A stretch of DNA of 64,000 bases from Scilla litardierei (Eukaryota; Streptophyta; Magnoliopsida; Asparagales; Asparagaceae): contig CM061136.1 of the NCBI GenBank assembly GCA_030789695.1, forward strand, positions 135,978,448-136,042,447, written 5' to 3'. The position numbers and the translations under genes are program-made. The notes under the pieces are model-generated. The model was given only the letters and a program-made list of their open reading frames with translations, had not been told where the DNA came from and did not search any database. Below are positions 22,948 to 34,158 of this stretch, piece after piece; position 1 is the stretch's first letter, and each line of letters begins with the position of its first letter.

Positions 22948-23063
22948 AGCTTTAGCCCATTGACACCGGCTTCATATTCTGCCACGTTGTATGTCGTCGA
23001 GAAGATGAAGCGGAGTGCATACTCCAGCAAGCTTCCGGCCTGGTTTTCTATGACGATTCCCGC
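22878..23063 (-). pseudogene. Tat RNase H, distal part
   Basis: Encodes the segment after the Gly-rich start of RNase H: AGIVIEN, LEYALRFIFSTTYNVAEYEAG (containing the catalytic Glu of AEYEA), then DSRLIVQ. It is cut at 23063 by Athila-1, and the upstream part ending HIDGSAAGSGSGAG resumes at 42191. Confidence 0.88.
23059..23063. repeat. Target site duplication CCCGC of Athila-1
   Basis: CCCGC precedes the 5' LTR at 23064 and recurs at 42186-42190 directly after the 3' LTR. Joining the flanks restores the Tat RNase H frame region. Confidence 0.95.
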
Positions 23064-24724
23064 TGATTTGGGTTGAATATTGCATACTAAACACCTCATT
23101 TAGCCCTATTTTATGCATATATGATACGTATTTGGTCTCTAATACGCTCGAATTTTGAATACCCTTATTTATTAGAGCAAATCTCATTGTATGCACAAAA
23201 CAGCAATATACTGAGTATTTCCTCCCTTTTTGTATTTTTCATATGAAGATCTCGATCTCAGATTCCAACGACTATTTATTTGTATTTTTGGAGATCTGTG
23301 CTAATTAATGTGAATTTTTGAATGCAGAATACCTATTAAATGGAGAAATACGACCGAAATATGTATAAAATATGAAAATACGGCCCGCATCCTCTCACAC
23401 AGGTACCACGTGGCAGCATCAGAGTCGTTCCTGCTCAAATCAACGATCACCGGCTAAGCGAAGAGTGGCTCCATCAGCGACGTTTGATTTCGATCCAACT
23501 GCCCACAGCGGAGCTGAAAGCAGCTGAGCGGAACAAATTCTGCGGGACATGCGTCATCATCGTGTGTGCTCCCTCCCGAAGATCAATGGCCCAAGTGAAA
23601 TCTGAAGCGAATTCGGATCAGCAAGCGAAGCAGGCGCGGCAAAAATCACGACCCACTTCGGGCCACGTGGCACAACGAGGGAAAATCCCGTCTTGATTGT
23701 ACGGTTCACAATTGCAAGTGACGTTTTTATGCGGATTTGAAGCGGGTTTGGACCTGTTAAACCCCTAAAACCTGCAATTCTCCTATTTAAGCGTATTTTC
23801 TAGGGTTTTGGGGTATTCCGGCGTATTTGGGGCTCTAGAAGCCGTATTTGGCCATGAAATTTGGAGGCCCTAGAGACAGAGGCCAGAGCTAGCATCTGAA
23901 GAAGATTTGTGGCTATTCGGATATAATTGGTGATATTTTTCATATCTTTAGCCTTGTATTTCACGTATTTGGCTTGTATTTGGAGTATTGTCGCGTATTT
24001 TGAGACTTTGAGCATGTATTTGTCTATGAATTTGGTTTATTTTCTCTCCATGCATGGCTAATCTCTATATATGTTAGTGTTGACGTAGTTAGGGTGTTCT
24101 AATCATTGATTTTGATATCTTTTCGCCCTATATTCACGTTATAATCACGTATTTTATCGATTTCTACATATATCTTATTTGATTATGTTATACGGAGACG
24201 TGGGCATGCTTGAATTGAATATGATCTTTGTGGAGTTATTCATGATGCGATCCGAGAGGATGTATCGTGACCCAAGAGGGCACTTGTGCGTATTTTTCTT
24301 ATGAAATCGACGTCATACGTGATTACTCTTTGGCACGTTTGTTTATGCGTTTTATCGCTATACTTTCCAATGTTCTTATACCCTTGCGGGGTGAAATGTT
24401 GAGTTATTGAAAAGATATTAAAAATCATCGATTGCATATACCCTAACAAAATCACTACCAACACATACTCTCCATTTTAGTACCCTAGTATCGAATTCAT
24501 CGTAATTATCGTAGGATTCCCTTTTATTACTTTAAACCATCCACACCATTACTTATATCTCTGATAGGTGATTGTTTATTATCGTTTTAGTACTCTTTAT
24601 AAACTGAAGTTCGTGGTTTTGCAGGTTAGTTGTCCCGTGGATACGATACCTGGACTCACCAAGAATATTACTTATTCGATCTCCTACACTTGGGAGTAGC
24701 GCTCACACATTTCGAGACGAGTCA
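23064..24724 (+). repeat. Athila-1 5' LTR
   Basis: 1661 bp, TGATTTGGGTTG...GACGAGTCA. A TATA-like TATTTAAG lies near 23784. Upstream are two CCACGTGGCA G-box/ABRE-type sites (about 23405 and 23662). Rich in the motif GTATTT. Homologous to 33025-34158 plus 41656-42185 and, more distantly, to 57588-58811. Confidence 0.93.
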
Positions 24725-24730
24725 AGTTTT

Positions 24731-24748
24731 TGGCACCGTTGCCGGGGA
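24731..24748 (+). promoter_or_regulatory. Athila-1 primer binding site
   Basis: TGGCACCGTTGCCGGGGA, six bases after the LTR. It is the Athila-type site with one substitution (TGGCACC for TGGCGCC). Confidence 0.88.
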
Positions 24749-24877
24749 TAACGGTACTTGTAAGCTACAATTTCAGTTTATTCAGAGGAATATTCGATGA
24801 GATCCTTCCACCTTATAGTTTAGAATTTTTTTTATTATATTATCTTTGTTTTCTTTGAAAAAAATCGTGTGTGTGTA

Positions 24878-24941
<64 letters not shown>
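24749..24941 (+). repeat. Athila-1 leader ending in a (TA)n microsatellite
   Basis: Noncoding leader with a short (GT)n run, then about 62 bp of uninterrupted AT (24880-24941), which borders the 3' end of the LINE. Confidence 0.85.
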
Positions 24942-24943
<2 letters not shown>

Positions 24944-27166
24944 AAGAATATGCTTTGCGTCTTTATTGATATAACGGAAAAAATACAAGACACTCCCGGC
25001 AGGAAGAAGGATGTTAGCAGAGCAGGATAAGGGCACAGGCGCCATTACCCCATCAATACTGAACACCTCCCGCTAACCGTAGGTCAAAATGGAAAACAAA
25101 ATACATGTACAATTAGCCTAGTCTATCAGCCCCCAATTAGAAGGGGGAGCACCATCAGTGTCCTGATCCCAATCCACATGCCGTAAAGCAATTCTGATGT
25201 CATCAGCAATGTTCTCAAATAACTGGGTATGAGTCTGACTAGTGCCCTCAAAGATTCTCTTGTTCCTCTCTTTCCATATGTGCCAAGTCAAAGCAGCAAG
25301 CACCGTCCTGACCAGCCTCCCCATATTGCTCTTCTTATGAAATTGGGCCAGAATCAAATCGCCTATCCCAACAAGTGTAGTAGGCAAAGTGGAGGATACC
25401 TCAAGTTTAAGAAAGCTCCTGCAAAGAATGTATTTAGTATAGCTGCACTCAAAAAATATATGATCCCTATCTTCTTGAATACTATCAGAGCATAAAACAC
25501 AAAAGGGTGAAGTAGGCACTCCCCATTTTACGAGCTTGTCACGGGTGAGAAGCTTCCCATGAAAAGCTCGTAGTAAAGTGATTGCCATCTTGGGGATGTG
25601 CCCCTGGAACCAGACCACCTTATAATAAGGAAAAAGAGGCCTAATAGCCCGAGATCCCTCCCAAGCACTGCGTAGAGAAGGAGAATTGAAAACCCAGGAC
25701 CAAGAGTCGTTGCCCCGGATCAAGACCACCCCGCCAAGGAGGTGGCGGACATGAATGAGCGAGTTGCTCTCCACCCATTTACCCTCAGACCAGTAATCAC
25801 TTATAGTATACTTCTCCTCCCCTGTAGGGACCTCATAAGAGTCACCAAGGGGGCCACAAGGAAGCCAGTTATCATACCAAAATAGAGTAGAACCCCCGTC
25901 CCTGACCATGCGTTTAGTGAGCTTTTTTGTAATATCCCGACAACGGAGCATGAATTTCCAAGACCCAGATTGCATAGCACAAGCTTTAGCCACAAAGAAA
26001 CCAGTACTACCAAGATAGTGATTCCTCATATAAGAGGCCCAAGCACCCTGATGGGTCAGCATACGCCAAGTTAACTTGACCCCATAGGCCCTATTTAGAT
26101 CAGAGAAGCGTTGAAGACCCACTCCTCCCTCCTGTTTAGGAACACAAAGGTCTTCCCAAGCCCAGACATTGGATGACCCCCAAATAAATTTCCGGCACAT
26201 CACATTAAGAGTATTCATAACAGATTTGGGAATGCAAAAAGCTTGCATCCAGAAAGCGACCATGCCATAGATAACAGATCTAACAAGCTCAATACGCCCA
26301 GATATAGAGAGGAGAGACGAGGTCCACCCTTGCAGTCTACTTTTGCATCTATCAATCAACTTGGCATACATAGATGCTTTAGGGTATTTAGAAGAGAGGG
26401 GGAGCCCCAAATAGGTGGTAAGGGCCTGCACACGCCTAATGCCCAAAGTAGCAGCAATCCTAGCGGGGTCCTTTGTACCCTTGCTAAAGATGCCCGCGAT
26501 TTTACTCCAATTAACCTCCAACCCAGTAAAATTTCTATAAGTGCAGAGAAGATCCTTCAACCCTTCAAGAGATTTGGTATTGGCACGGCAAAAGACCAAT
26601 AGATCATCCGCAAACAAAAGATGTGTAACCGCCCCAATCCTTTTCATGGGCAGAATACTACGACTGGCAGTAGCTTTGGCCATAAGCAGGGAGAAAGCCT
26701 CCATAACAACCACGAATAGGTAGGGAGATAGAGGGTCTCCTTGCCTGAGACCTCTATTAGATTGAAACATACCATACGGAGAGCCATTGACCATAACAGA
26801 GAAGGAAGGAGTGGAGATGCATTCACCAATCCACCCAATAAACTTGTGTCTGAAGCCCATCTGATGCAACATAAAGAAAATGAATTCTCTATTAACGCTG
26901 TCAAAAGCTTTTTGGAGATCTAATTTTAAACAAGCCCGGCTACCCATGGGGTTATTGAAATCCCGAATGTGCTCATGAGCAAGTAAAGCACTATCTGCCA
27001 ACAGCCGGTCCTCAAGGAAGGCAGCTTGATTAGGGGATATGAGCTCAATAACAGCTTTCTTCAATCTGTTGCATAGAATCTTGCTAATAATTTTGTAAAG
27101 GACATTGCAACAGGAGATAGGCCTATAATCACCCAAGCTCGTAGCATTAGAGCTTTTAGGAGATAG
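24942..27166 (-). mobile_element. 5'-truncated L1-type LINE inserted at a (TA)n microsatellite
   Basis: Non-LTR element on the minus strand, truncated inside ORF2, as expected of incomplete target-primed reverse transcription. The 3' end has an AATAAA signal (ATCAATAAAGACG near 24975) and then passes straight into (TA)n instead of poly(A). The 5' break also lies in (TA)n. The target was evidently an AT microsatellite in the Athila-1 leader. Confidence 0.88.
25118..27166 (-). CDS. LINE ORF2 reverse transcriptase, partial, frame intact
   Basis: About 680 codons remain open. They begin inside the RT domain (LGDYRPISCCNVLYKI, then LKLDLQKAFDSVN, GLRQGDPLSPYLF, catalytic FADDLLVF) and continue through the thumb-like region (GLPLSSKYPKA) and Trp-rich segment (WAWEDLCVPKQEGGVGL). 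The zf-RVT-type C-terminus follows (LLTRDKLVKWGV, CVLCSDSIQEDRDHIFFEC, TWHIWKERNKRIFE). The endonuclease and N-terminus are missing. The (TA)n upstream adds meaningless Ile-Tyr residues to the frame. An uninterrupted frame of this length suggests recent insertion. Confidence 0.92.
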   Translation of the reverse strand, partial: LSPKSSNATSLGDYRPISCCNVLYKIISKILCNRLKKAVIELISPNQAAFLEDRLLADSALLAHEHIRDFNNPMGSRACLKLDLQKAFDSVNREFIFFMLHQMGFRHKFIGWIGECISTPSFSVMVNGSPYGMFQSNRGLRQGDPLSPYLFVVVMEAFSLLMAKATASRSILPMKRIGAVTHLLFADDLLVFCRANTKSLEGLKDLLCTYRNFTGLEVNWSKIAGIFSKGTKDPARIAATLGIRRVQALTTYLGLPLSSKYPKASMYAKLIDRCKSRLQGWTSSLLSISGRIELVRSVIYGMVAFWMQAFCIPKSVMNTLNVMCRKFIWGSSNVWAWEDLCVPKQEGGVGLQRFSDLNRAYGVKLTWRMLTHQGAWASYMRNHYLGSTGFFVAKACAMQSGSWKFMLRCRDITKKLTKRMVRDGGSTLFWYDNWLPCGPLGDSYEVPTGEEKYTISDYWSEGKWVESNSLIHVRHLLGGVVLIRGNDSWSWVFNSPSLRSAWEGSRAIRPLFPYYKVVWFQGHIPKMAITLLRAFHGKLLTRDKLVKWGVPTSPFCVLCSDSIQEDRDHIFFECSYTKYILCRSFLKLEVSSTLPTTLVGIGDLILAQFHKKSNMGRLVRTVLAALTWHIWKERNKRIFEGTSQTHTQLFENIADDIRIALRHVDWDQDTDGAPPSNWGLID

Positions 27167-27168
27167 GC

Positions 27169-27241
<73 letters not shown>

Positions 27242-27246
27242 TATAT
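27167..27246. repeat. (TA)n microsatellite, right flank of LINE
   Basis: About 80 bp of (TA)n interrupted by three GTATAT variants. Continuous in type with the tract at 24880-24941, consistent with target duplication or slippage. Confidence 0.88.
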
Positions 27247-27792
27247 GGTGATGCACACTTTTTAAACTTTATTTCTGAGTTGAACCGAATCCTACCAGTC
27301 TTTTATGGTACGGAAGAGGAGAATCCATATTTACACGTGCAAGAGTTTGAAAAGATATGCCACAAATTGTTTTAGGGGAAAAAGCTTGAGCACATTGAGA
27401 GACTATGTTTTAAATATTTCCTGTATTCTTTAAGAGACGATGCGATATCTTGGTTTAATAATTTGCCTCATGACTCATTATTTACTTGGTTATCATTTCA
27501 GGTTGACTTCTTTAAGAGATTCTTGCCTCCTTTCATGTGGCAAGTACAGAGGCAACAAGCTACGAAACAACAGATTGTGAACTTTATCCAAGCTGATGGG
27601 GAGGCCTACCATCAGACTTTGAAGAGGTTCAACGAGTTAATGCTTGCATGCCCACACCATAGCCTCCGCGATGATCATCTCCTGCAAACATTCTACACAG
27701 GATTACTACCTCCTACGCGGGATTTCGTGCAAGTAAGCTGCAATGGAGAATTCCTTTCATATACGACAGAGGATTCATGGTGGTGCTTGTAG
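27247..27792 (+). pseudogene. Athila-1 gag remnant
   Basis: Retrotransposon Gag capsid core. Recognisable motifs are YLHVQEFEKIC, SLRDDAISWFNNLP, a WLSFQVDFFKRFLPP block and GEAYHQTLKRFNELMLACPHHSLRDD, then LQTFYTGLLPP. A stop at 27373 splits the frame, and the N-terminus is displaced by the LINE and microsatellite. No zinc knuckle or protease follows. Confidence 0.85.
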
Positions 27793-28770
27793 GACCTTGT
27801 AGTGCATGAGAGAGCTATGCCATCTGAAGATCAATCGCCTAGATATGAAGATGATGGCCAGAGCATTCCTTTCAAGGACACATTTCAGCAGGTCCAGGGA
27901 TAGCCTGAGGAGTTACCATGGAGTTATTATCGATGCAACCCTATGGAGCACCAAGAGGAATCATACGAGAGTGAGCATCAGAACTAATTAGAGGAGCTTG
28001 AGCGAGGACACTTGGATGAGCATGAGGAGATGGGTGATGGGGTGCATGTGGACTATAAGGGTGACACGATGCATTTCCAGTTTGACGACGAAGATGATGA
28101 CGTGGTGGAGACACGTGATGGCGAGAGTAAAAACGTTGAACTTGAACCATGTCATCCTTCAGATTCATTTGCCCCACCTAAGGAGTACGAGTACATTGGA
28201 TAGACTGCTACAAGTTATCACTGCTATGAAGAGAAAGATATGAGCGATGGAGAGAGCTTACAGACTGCATTGGAGCCCGAGCCATGCATCCACACAAATG
28301 CGTTTCAGCAGCCACTATTTCCTCCACCTCAGGATGTGCACCAAACCATCATCTATGAAGACCTTTAGGAAGAACCACAAAGTTTCGAGAGGCCTGCTGA
28401 ACCTACGATTACTGATGAAGAGGGTGGAGCGAACGAAGGTGATTACGAGATGACCTACACTGAGCCTGAGTTGTCTTGCCCTCCAGACCTATTTTTGCAG
28501 CCACTTCCACGTCCTCCTGGGGCAGAGTACCAAATCAAGTGTAGTGATCCTTTTCAGGGAAGTTCCCATGAACTCAAACAATTTAATTCTGAATCTCAAT
28601 TTTTAAATCCAAATATTTTAGATTCAGATGGTCGTCGATTAGCTTTAAAATCTTTTATCATTTGTGACGACCCGTTATGGAAGGCTTTTATAGCCAAACA
28701 AATTTATCCATCTCTTTTTGACACGACATATCTCATGCAGGAAAAATGTACATACATGGAGGAGATATGA
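27793..28770 (+). pseudogene. Unrecognised acidic frame downstream of Athila-1 gag, decayed
   Basis: In one frame the codons from about 27900 to 28770 encode a Glu/Asp/Pro-rich protein interrupted by a few stops: TAA near 27985, TAG near 28201 and TAG near 28366. All three are explainable as CAA or CAG changed to stop. Open pieces are 28012-28203 (MDEHEEMGDG-like, opening with TTG) and 28450-28770 (MTYTEPELSCPPD...). I do not recognise a domain. It may be the Gag C-terminus or an accessory protein of this Athila family. Confidence 0.45.
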
Positions 28771-29684
28771 TGGGTTGTGTCCAAGCTTGGCCATGAGAAT
28801 GCGAGTGGAGGAAGAATACTCGCCGAGGAGCGCAAGGAGCAAATAGAACAACTTCCCCCACCATTAAAGATTCGGGATCCGCCATTTAACCACTGTGTGT
28901 TCTTTCCATTAGCATAGACTTTTTATGCTTTTAGGATGCTTGCTTTTGAATAAACTCATACCCCTTTTGATATTGAGGACAATGTCCATCTTTAGTTAGG
29001 GGAAGTGTATGAAACCTTAGGATTTTTTTAAATAAAGCAAGAGAAAAGAATAAATCGCCAATTCTCATCATTTAAAGCTCCTTCATATACCACATTTGCG
29101 GATGATTATGCATTGATTGAGTTCTAAAAATCGTTTATGGCTTGAATTAATTATTTTTCTCTACATGGAATTACTCATTAATATGCTATTTATGAAAACT
29201 TTCAATTGACATGATTAATATCTCGAAATAGTTTGAATTTATTTTATGCATGCTACTGTGATGCAAAAGCTTAAGTATACACGATTTATTGGAACAGTCT
29301 TCAAGTTGAAGAGGAATTTGGTCTTTGTTACTAATGATTATGTTCATATTTATGGGTATTGAGTTTCTTACGAAAAATAATGCAAAAGAAGTGAAAAAAG
29401 AAAAAAATTTATCGGTCCCTTGAGTTCATTAATAAGTCGGGTCTTCGTGTCTCAGGAAGCATTGGAGATTCGCATCGAAAGATGGATGAATGGGGAGTGC
29501 ATCCAAAAAAGGGGAGAAAATAAAACTTAGATGATTCGAGTATTAAGTTCGAGGGGCTCTTCTAAGCCTAATGTCCGAAGTTCGTCTGGCCTATGAATCA
29601 TTAACTGAAAGCTCGCTACATGGATCATTCTAAGTCGTCAAAAGAAAATAAAAAAGGAAAAAAAGAAATGGTGAATAAACTAAG
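28771..29684 (+). other. Athila-1 noncoding spacer
   Basis: No protein frame. Contains ATTGAGGACAATGTCC at about 28972, a sequence typical of the region after coding in Athila/Tat relatives, and A-rich runs near 29390-29410 and 29640-29670. Ends at the target duplication of the solo LTR. Confidence 0.6.
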
Positions 29685-30024
29685 TGTCACGCCCCGCTTC
29701 CCAAAAAGGTCGGAGGCGAAGCGTGACTAAGGCCCGCTTAGGCCAGGGCTAAGAGCCCAGACCCAATAAGCGTCTGTGATATTCCAAACGAAGGAAACAT
29801 GTCCCTGCAAGTTAGTACGGAAACAACAAAGTACTAAAAAGAGATATCATTTCATTTTATTCCAAAAAAACATCCAAAAGTACTGAGAGTCTAAAACGCC
29901 CGAAGGGCTACAACTGCAGAAAAAGAAACTACTGGTGCAAGCACCCAACCTAGGCAAGAAAACAACAGGTGCTACACACCCAATCTAAACTGGAACAGTA
30001 CTCTGGATCAACAACTGGAGGCCT

Positions 30025-30129
30025 CTAACTCTGGTCCTCCTCAGGGTCATACTCCGGATCAACGTCCTCCGGCTCTCCGTCAGCTGGCAAGTCCGCCTCG
30101 TCGACGTACTCTGGCTCAACACCTGACGT
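30025..30129 (-). CDS. Acidic micro-ORF of the Tekay-like LTR, solo-LTR copy
   Basis: 34 codons rich in Glu/Asp, ending Glu-Asp-Gln-Ser-stop. The first aligned codon is ACG where A, B and C have ATG, so this copy lacks a start or relies on splicing at the CAG just inside it. The final Ser is AGT here but TCC/TCT elsewhere, yet residue and stop are kept. See the finding on this ORF. Confidence 0.55.
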   Translation of the reverse strand, partial: TSGVEPEYVDEADLPADGEPEDVDPEYDPEEDQS

Positions 30130-30303
30130 ACAGCACCAAAAGAAGGAACTGTACGTCAGGTCAGGTCTTCAAAAAGGGTTAGACCAAACTACAAGTGTAT
30201 CAACTTTTAGACAACGTTTTACTGGTTGATTAGCATGCTGGGGTTATAACTGAGTAACAAACAGAAGTAACGCAGCAGGAAAGTAAAACGCAACAAGTAG
30301 TAG

Positions 30304-30961
30304 TCGTAGCGTGTGCTACGAACTACGGGACTAACCTACAGGTCTCAAGACAAGACGGGACGTGACGGGACAAGACAAGACAAGACAAGTGAGACACAAA
30401 AGGGTTCACGTCTTACGGTTCGAGGGGGATCAGACCCTCTTGCCGTGCGCATGCTCAACCCAACCCCAAACCCAGGAACTCAGGACAAGATTTACAGGGA
30501 TCATTTCCGCTAGGGAAACATCCGAAACGCCCGAAGGCTTTTTGTGTAACAGGGATCACTTTCGCAGGGGAAAGCATCCGAAACGCCCGAAGGCTTTTGT
30601 ATCACAGGGATCACTTCCGCTAGGGAAGCATCCGAAACACCCGCAGGCTTTTTGTATAACAGTCACGGGGATCACCCTCGCATGGAGAGCATCCGAAACG
30701 CCCAAAGGCTTTTTGTGTAACAGGACACGACATGACAAGTGTAGGGAGTTGTTATTCTAGGGTGTCCACATGCACGCACACACATGATAGCCATACAATA
30801 TCAAAAGTTGTTGTTGTCAGGCTCAGACTTCATCGTCAAGTCTGAGCCGTCAGGAGTCGCCCCGGATGCTATCATTTCATGTCCGGTTCTTTTTGTTCAC
30901 AGTTAACAATTCTAACCAACTAAGGCCTAAGCACGGCCAAAAGTACAAGTGGATACACTTG
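30304..30961 (-). other. Candidate structured RNA module (H1-H5), solo-LTR copy
   Basis: Order on the minus strand: H1 30946-30961 (CAAGTG/CACTTG), H2 30924-30938 (GGCC pair), H3 30862-30886 (5-bp stem CCGGA/TCCGG around loop TGAAATGATAG), H4 30820-30848 (11-bp stem GGCTCAGACTT around loop GACGATG), H5 30304-30321 (TCGTAGC/GCTACGA). The H3 and H4 stems are unrelated in sequence to those of other copies, while the loops match. H4 and H5 are farther apart because of inserted tandem repeats. Confidence 0.75.
30495..30722. repeat. 55-bp tandem repeat, four units, in the solo LTR
   Basis: Units beginning CAGGGATCACTTCCGC and ending GGCTTTTTGTGTAA. Each contains a short inverted repeat (CTTCC-GCTAG-GGAAG) and a CGAAACGCCCGAAGG segment. 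It sits between H4 and H5 of the RNA module. Confidence 0.9.
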
Positions 30962-31617
30962 CCTGCGATGGCGAGTGTGTCGTCCTCTCGAAGCGTCTCG
31001 TCCAAGCGTCTCGTCCGTAGAAGTCCGTCTGAAATATCGCCACGGCGACGATGTCAGGTCTCAAATTCATCAAATCCTATTAGGGTTCGTTTCTAGGTTA
31101 TCGGGACTATCCTATTCGTCAAAAGTCACTTTTTGATGTTTCAGCCTAATCGACGATCTATCCTATGTGCACAGTCAACAAAGTTAATTCGTCGATTTTC
31201 TAAGTTCGTACAACGTTTTACAGGTGCTGGAAAATAAATTTTAGTTCAAGTTGACGGTTTTTAGCTTAGGGTTCAGTCAGCTATTGTGGGGGTTTCTACG
31301 AGTTTCGGGGGACCAACCTGAACCGGTGTTTGTCGTAGAATGGATGTCGTGTCTGATCGGAGGACTCCTCAGCTTCAGATCTGGTCCTCGCACGATTCCC
31401 CAAGAGTCGAAACTTGCGACGAAGGCCTACGACGTGTCGCAACGTCGTAGACGGCAAATCCACGAAGTAGCACGTCCAAGTGGGGCCCACAGCAGTGCTA
31501 GGGGTCAATGGGGGACCCACAACACCTCTGGAGAACTTGCGGGGCCCACCACAGGAGTTGGTGTGGGAGAAACCAACTTGCGACGAATGGTTGTCGGTCG
31601 TTCACTACTGGTGCGGG

Positions 31618-31935
31618 GGTTCCTCTCGGTCAGACCGAGAGGAGCTCTCGGTCGTGCGAGTTGTAACGCAGCGGGGTCGGTCACAACGGCGGTGCGAGGG
31701 GAATCCTCGGTCAGACCGAGCAGGCCTCTCGGTCGAACACGGGGGGGACGGGCGCTGCAGCGCTGTGGAGCGATGCGGAGCGGACTCTCGGTCGGTGCGG
31801 GGAGCGGCTTCGGTCGGGCGCTTGGCGATGCGGAGCGGATGCGGAGCGGGTGCGGAGCGGTGCGGAGCGGTGCGGAGCGGTGCGGAGCGGTGCGGCTGTG
31901 CGGGCTGTTCTCTCGGTCAGACCGAGAGATGGCCT
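31618..31935. repeat. CTCGGTC...GACCGAG palindromes and a GC-rich minisatellite
   Basis: CTCTCGGTCAGACCGAGAG or shortened forms occur at about 31623, 31708 and 31911, with extra CTCGGTCG half sites. Between them, 31780-31900 holds an 11-bp minisatellite GGTGCGGAGCG. Very CpG-rich. The theme resembles the palindrome arrays of B, C and D but the sequence differs. Confidence 0.85.
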
Positions 31936-32709
31936 CGGTCGGAGCGGGGCGACAGCGGGGGGGCTTGCAGCGGAGCCCTGCGAGCAGCTATGCGGGGAGC
32001 AGCTCCGGTCGTGCACGGGGTGATCGTCGCAACGTTGCGACGAACGTCGGGAAGGTGTTTTTTGACGGCTAGGGTTTTTGTAATGCGGAATTAACCTATC
32101 CTAGGGCTAATATAAATAGGTTAGAGCTAGGGTTAGGGTTAGGGTTAGAGAAAAACGTAATTAAATAATTAAAAATAATTAATTTAAAATAAATTTACTC
32201 TTCTCTCCCTCACACGAGATGGGTGCGGCCAAAAATTCTAAAATTTGGTCTAAAAATTCTTTAATACGTTATTATAATATAGGAATTTTATTGTAATTAA
32301 AACACTTATAAAAATAGGTTTTAAAATTATTTAAAACTTTCAAAAAAATGGAAAATAGGTCAAATTAAGTCCAAAAATTGTAAAATAATTATAGGGTGTT
32401 CGGGACGACGAAAGAAAGAGAGTGGAGAAGACGAATCTAAATTTTGACGTCGAGAGACGAAACTAAAAATAGAAACGTCTCGCGTCAAAACAGAAAGTCG
32501 CGACGTTACATCAAATAAGTTAGTATCGCGGAAGAACGACGCGAGATATGTCGTTCCAAAGTTGTTCCACAATCTAATACTTTCATAGACGATCACGACA
32601 ACAATCACACAATAATGTTCAAAATCAAATAAAGTCAAAAATAAACACGTGCACGATCAAGAGCACGTGCACAAAGAAAGTACGATCGGAAACCGACCGT
32701 TGCACTAAG

Positions 32710-33024
32710 CAACTTCAATACCCATGATTTGAACGATCTTTTTGAGATGCCAATTCCTTGGAAATAAGAAAACTAGAATATAACGACGTGTTATACTTTT
32801 GCTTGCGCAAAACGATGCTCGCATGTTATTTATTCAAATTAAATTAGAGAAAATATCATATGATTGATCTTATTCATGGATTGTGTATATTGATGGACAA
32901 AATCCTGTTGGAAAGCGCATTATTGAGCCATGCCATAAGCGATTGATAGAATGTATTGTTTTATTAATCATTCAACTTCATCGCTCTTTTTGCTAGGGAC
33001 TAGCAAATCGCTAGTAGGGGTGTG
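32710..33024 (+). other. Athila-1 3' internal end with polypurine tract
   Basis: Noncoding. Ends GCTAGGGACTAGCAAATCGC and AGTAGGGGTG directly before the 3' LTR; the last is the probable polypurine tract (33013-33022). Confidence 0.75.
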
Positions 33025-34158
33025 TGATTTGGGTTGAATATTGCATATTAAACACCTCATTTAGCCTTATTTTGTGCATATATGAGACGTATTTGGTCTC
33101 TAATACGATCGAATTTTGAATACCCTTATTTATTAGAGAAAACTCTCATTTTATGCACAAAAAGCAATATACTAAGTATTTATGCTCTTTTTGTATTTTT
33201 CATATGAAGATATCGATCTCATGATTCCAACGACTATGTATTTGTATTTTTCTAAGGTCTGTGCTAATTACTGTGAATTTTTGAATGGAAAATACCAATT
33301 AAATAGAGAAATACGGTCGAAATACGTATAAAATACGAAAATATGGCCCGCATCCTTCACACAAGCGCCAGGTGGCATCATCAGAGTCGTTCCCGCTCAT
33401 ATCAACGATCGTCGGCTAAGTGAAGACGTGGCTCCATTAGCGACATCCGTTTCCGATCCAACGGCCCACATCGGAGCTGAACGCAGCTGAGCGGAACGAA
33501 TTCTCCGGGACATGCGTCATCATCGTATGTGTTCCCTCCCAAAGATCAACGGCCCAGGTGAAATCCAAAGCGAATTCAGAACAGCGAGCGAAAAGGGCGC
33601 AGCAAAAATCAAGACCCGCTTCGGGCCACGTGGCACAACGAGGGCAAATCCCGCCTGGATCAAACAGTTCACAATTGCACGCGGTGTTTTTACGTGGATT
33701 TGAAGCGGGTTTGGACCAGTTAAACCCCTAAAACCTGCAATACTCCTATTTAAGCGTATTTTCTAGGGTTTTGGGGTATTCTGGCGTATTTGGGGCTCTA
33801 GAAGCCGTATTTGGCCGTAAAATTTAGAGGCCGTACAGACAGAGGCAAGAGCTAGCATCTAAAGGAGATTTGGGGCTATTTGGAGAGAATTGGTGATATT
33901 TTTCTTATATTTAGCATTGTATTTCACGTATTTCGCTTGTATTTGGAGTATTTATCACGTATTTTGAAACTTTGAGCATGTATTTGTCTATGAATATGGT
34001 TTATTTTCTCTCCATGGATGGCTAATCTCTATATGTATTGGTGTTGATGTAGTTAGGGTGTTGTAATTAGTGATTTTGATATCTTTTTGCCCTATATTCA
34101 CGTTATAATCACGTATTTTGTCAATTTCTACATATATCTTGTTTGGGTATGTTATACG
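33025..34158 (+). repeat. Athila-1 3' LTR, first part
   Basis: TGATTTGGGTTG... collinear with 23064-24204, ending in GTTATACG where the Copia-type element inserted. The last five bases, ATACG, are its target duplication. Retains a GCCACGTGGCA G-box near 33628 and a TATTTAAG box. Confidence 0.93.

Larger units (their letters stand above)
29685..32704 (-). mobile_element. Solo LTR of a Tekay-like element, target duplication CTAAG
   Basis: 3020 bp, TGCAACGG...GGGGCGTGACA in LTR sense, flanked by CTAAG at 29680-29684 and 32705-32709. The 3' end is nearly identical to the end of LTR A (GGGAAGCGGGGCGTGACA) and the stem-loop module and micro-ORF are homologous, but much of the rest differs. Solo LTRs arise by recombination between the two LTRs of one element. 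GC-rich frames at 31251-32094 are repeats, not genes. Confidence 0.92.

Noticed and set aside
24782..25066. Gene on the minus strand at the LINE 3' end
   Set aside because: Frame is mostly (TA)n plus LINE 3' untranslated sequence.
31251..32094. 273- and 204-codon frames in a GC-rich region
   Set aside because: They lie within the solo LTR and consist of minisatellite and palindromes; composition is Arg/Gly/Ser-rich without domains.
32126..32148. Telomere-like AGGGTT repeats
   Set aside because: Only three units, inside an LTR and next to a TATA-like sequence. Fits a plant AACCCTA promoter box rather than a telomere.
29685..32510. LTR ending at the CGTTACA of 32510
   Set aside because: Looks like an LTR end, but the flanks (CTAAG/TCAAA) do not match. 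Extending to CGTTGCA at 32704 gives a perfect CTAAG duplication.
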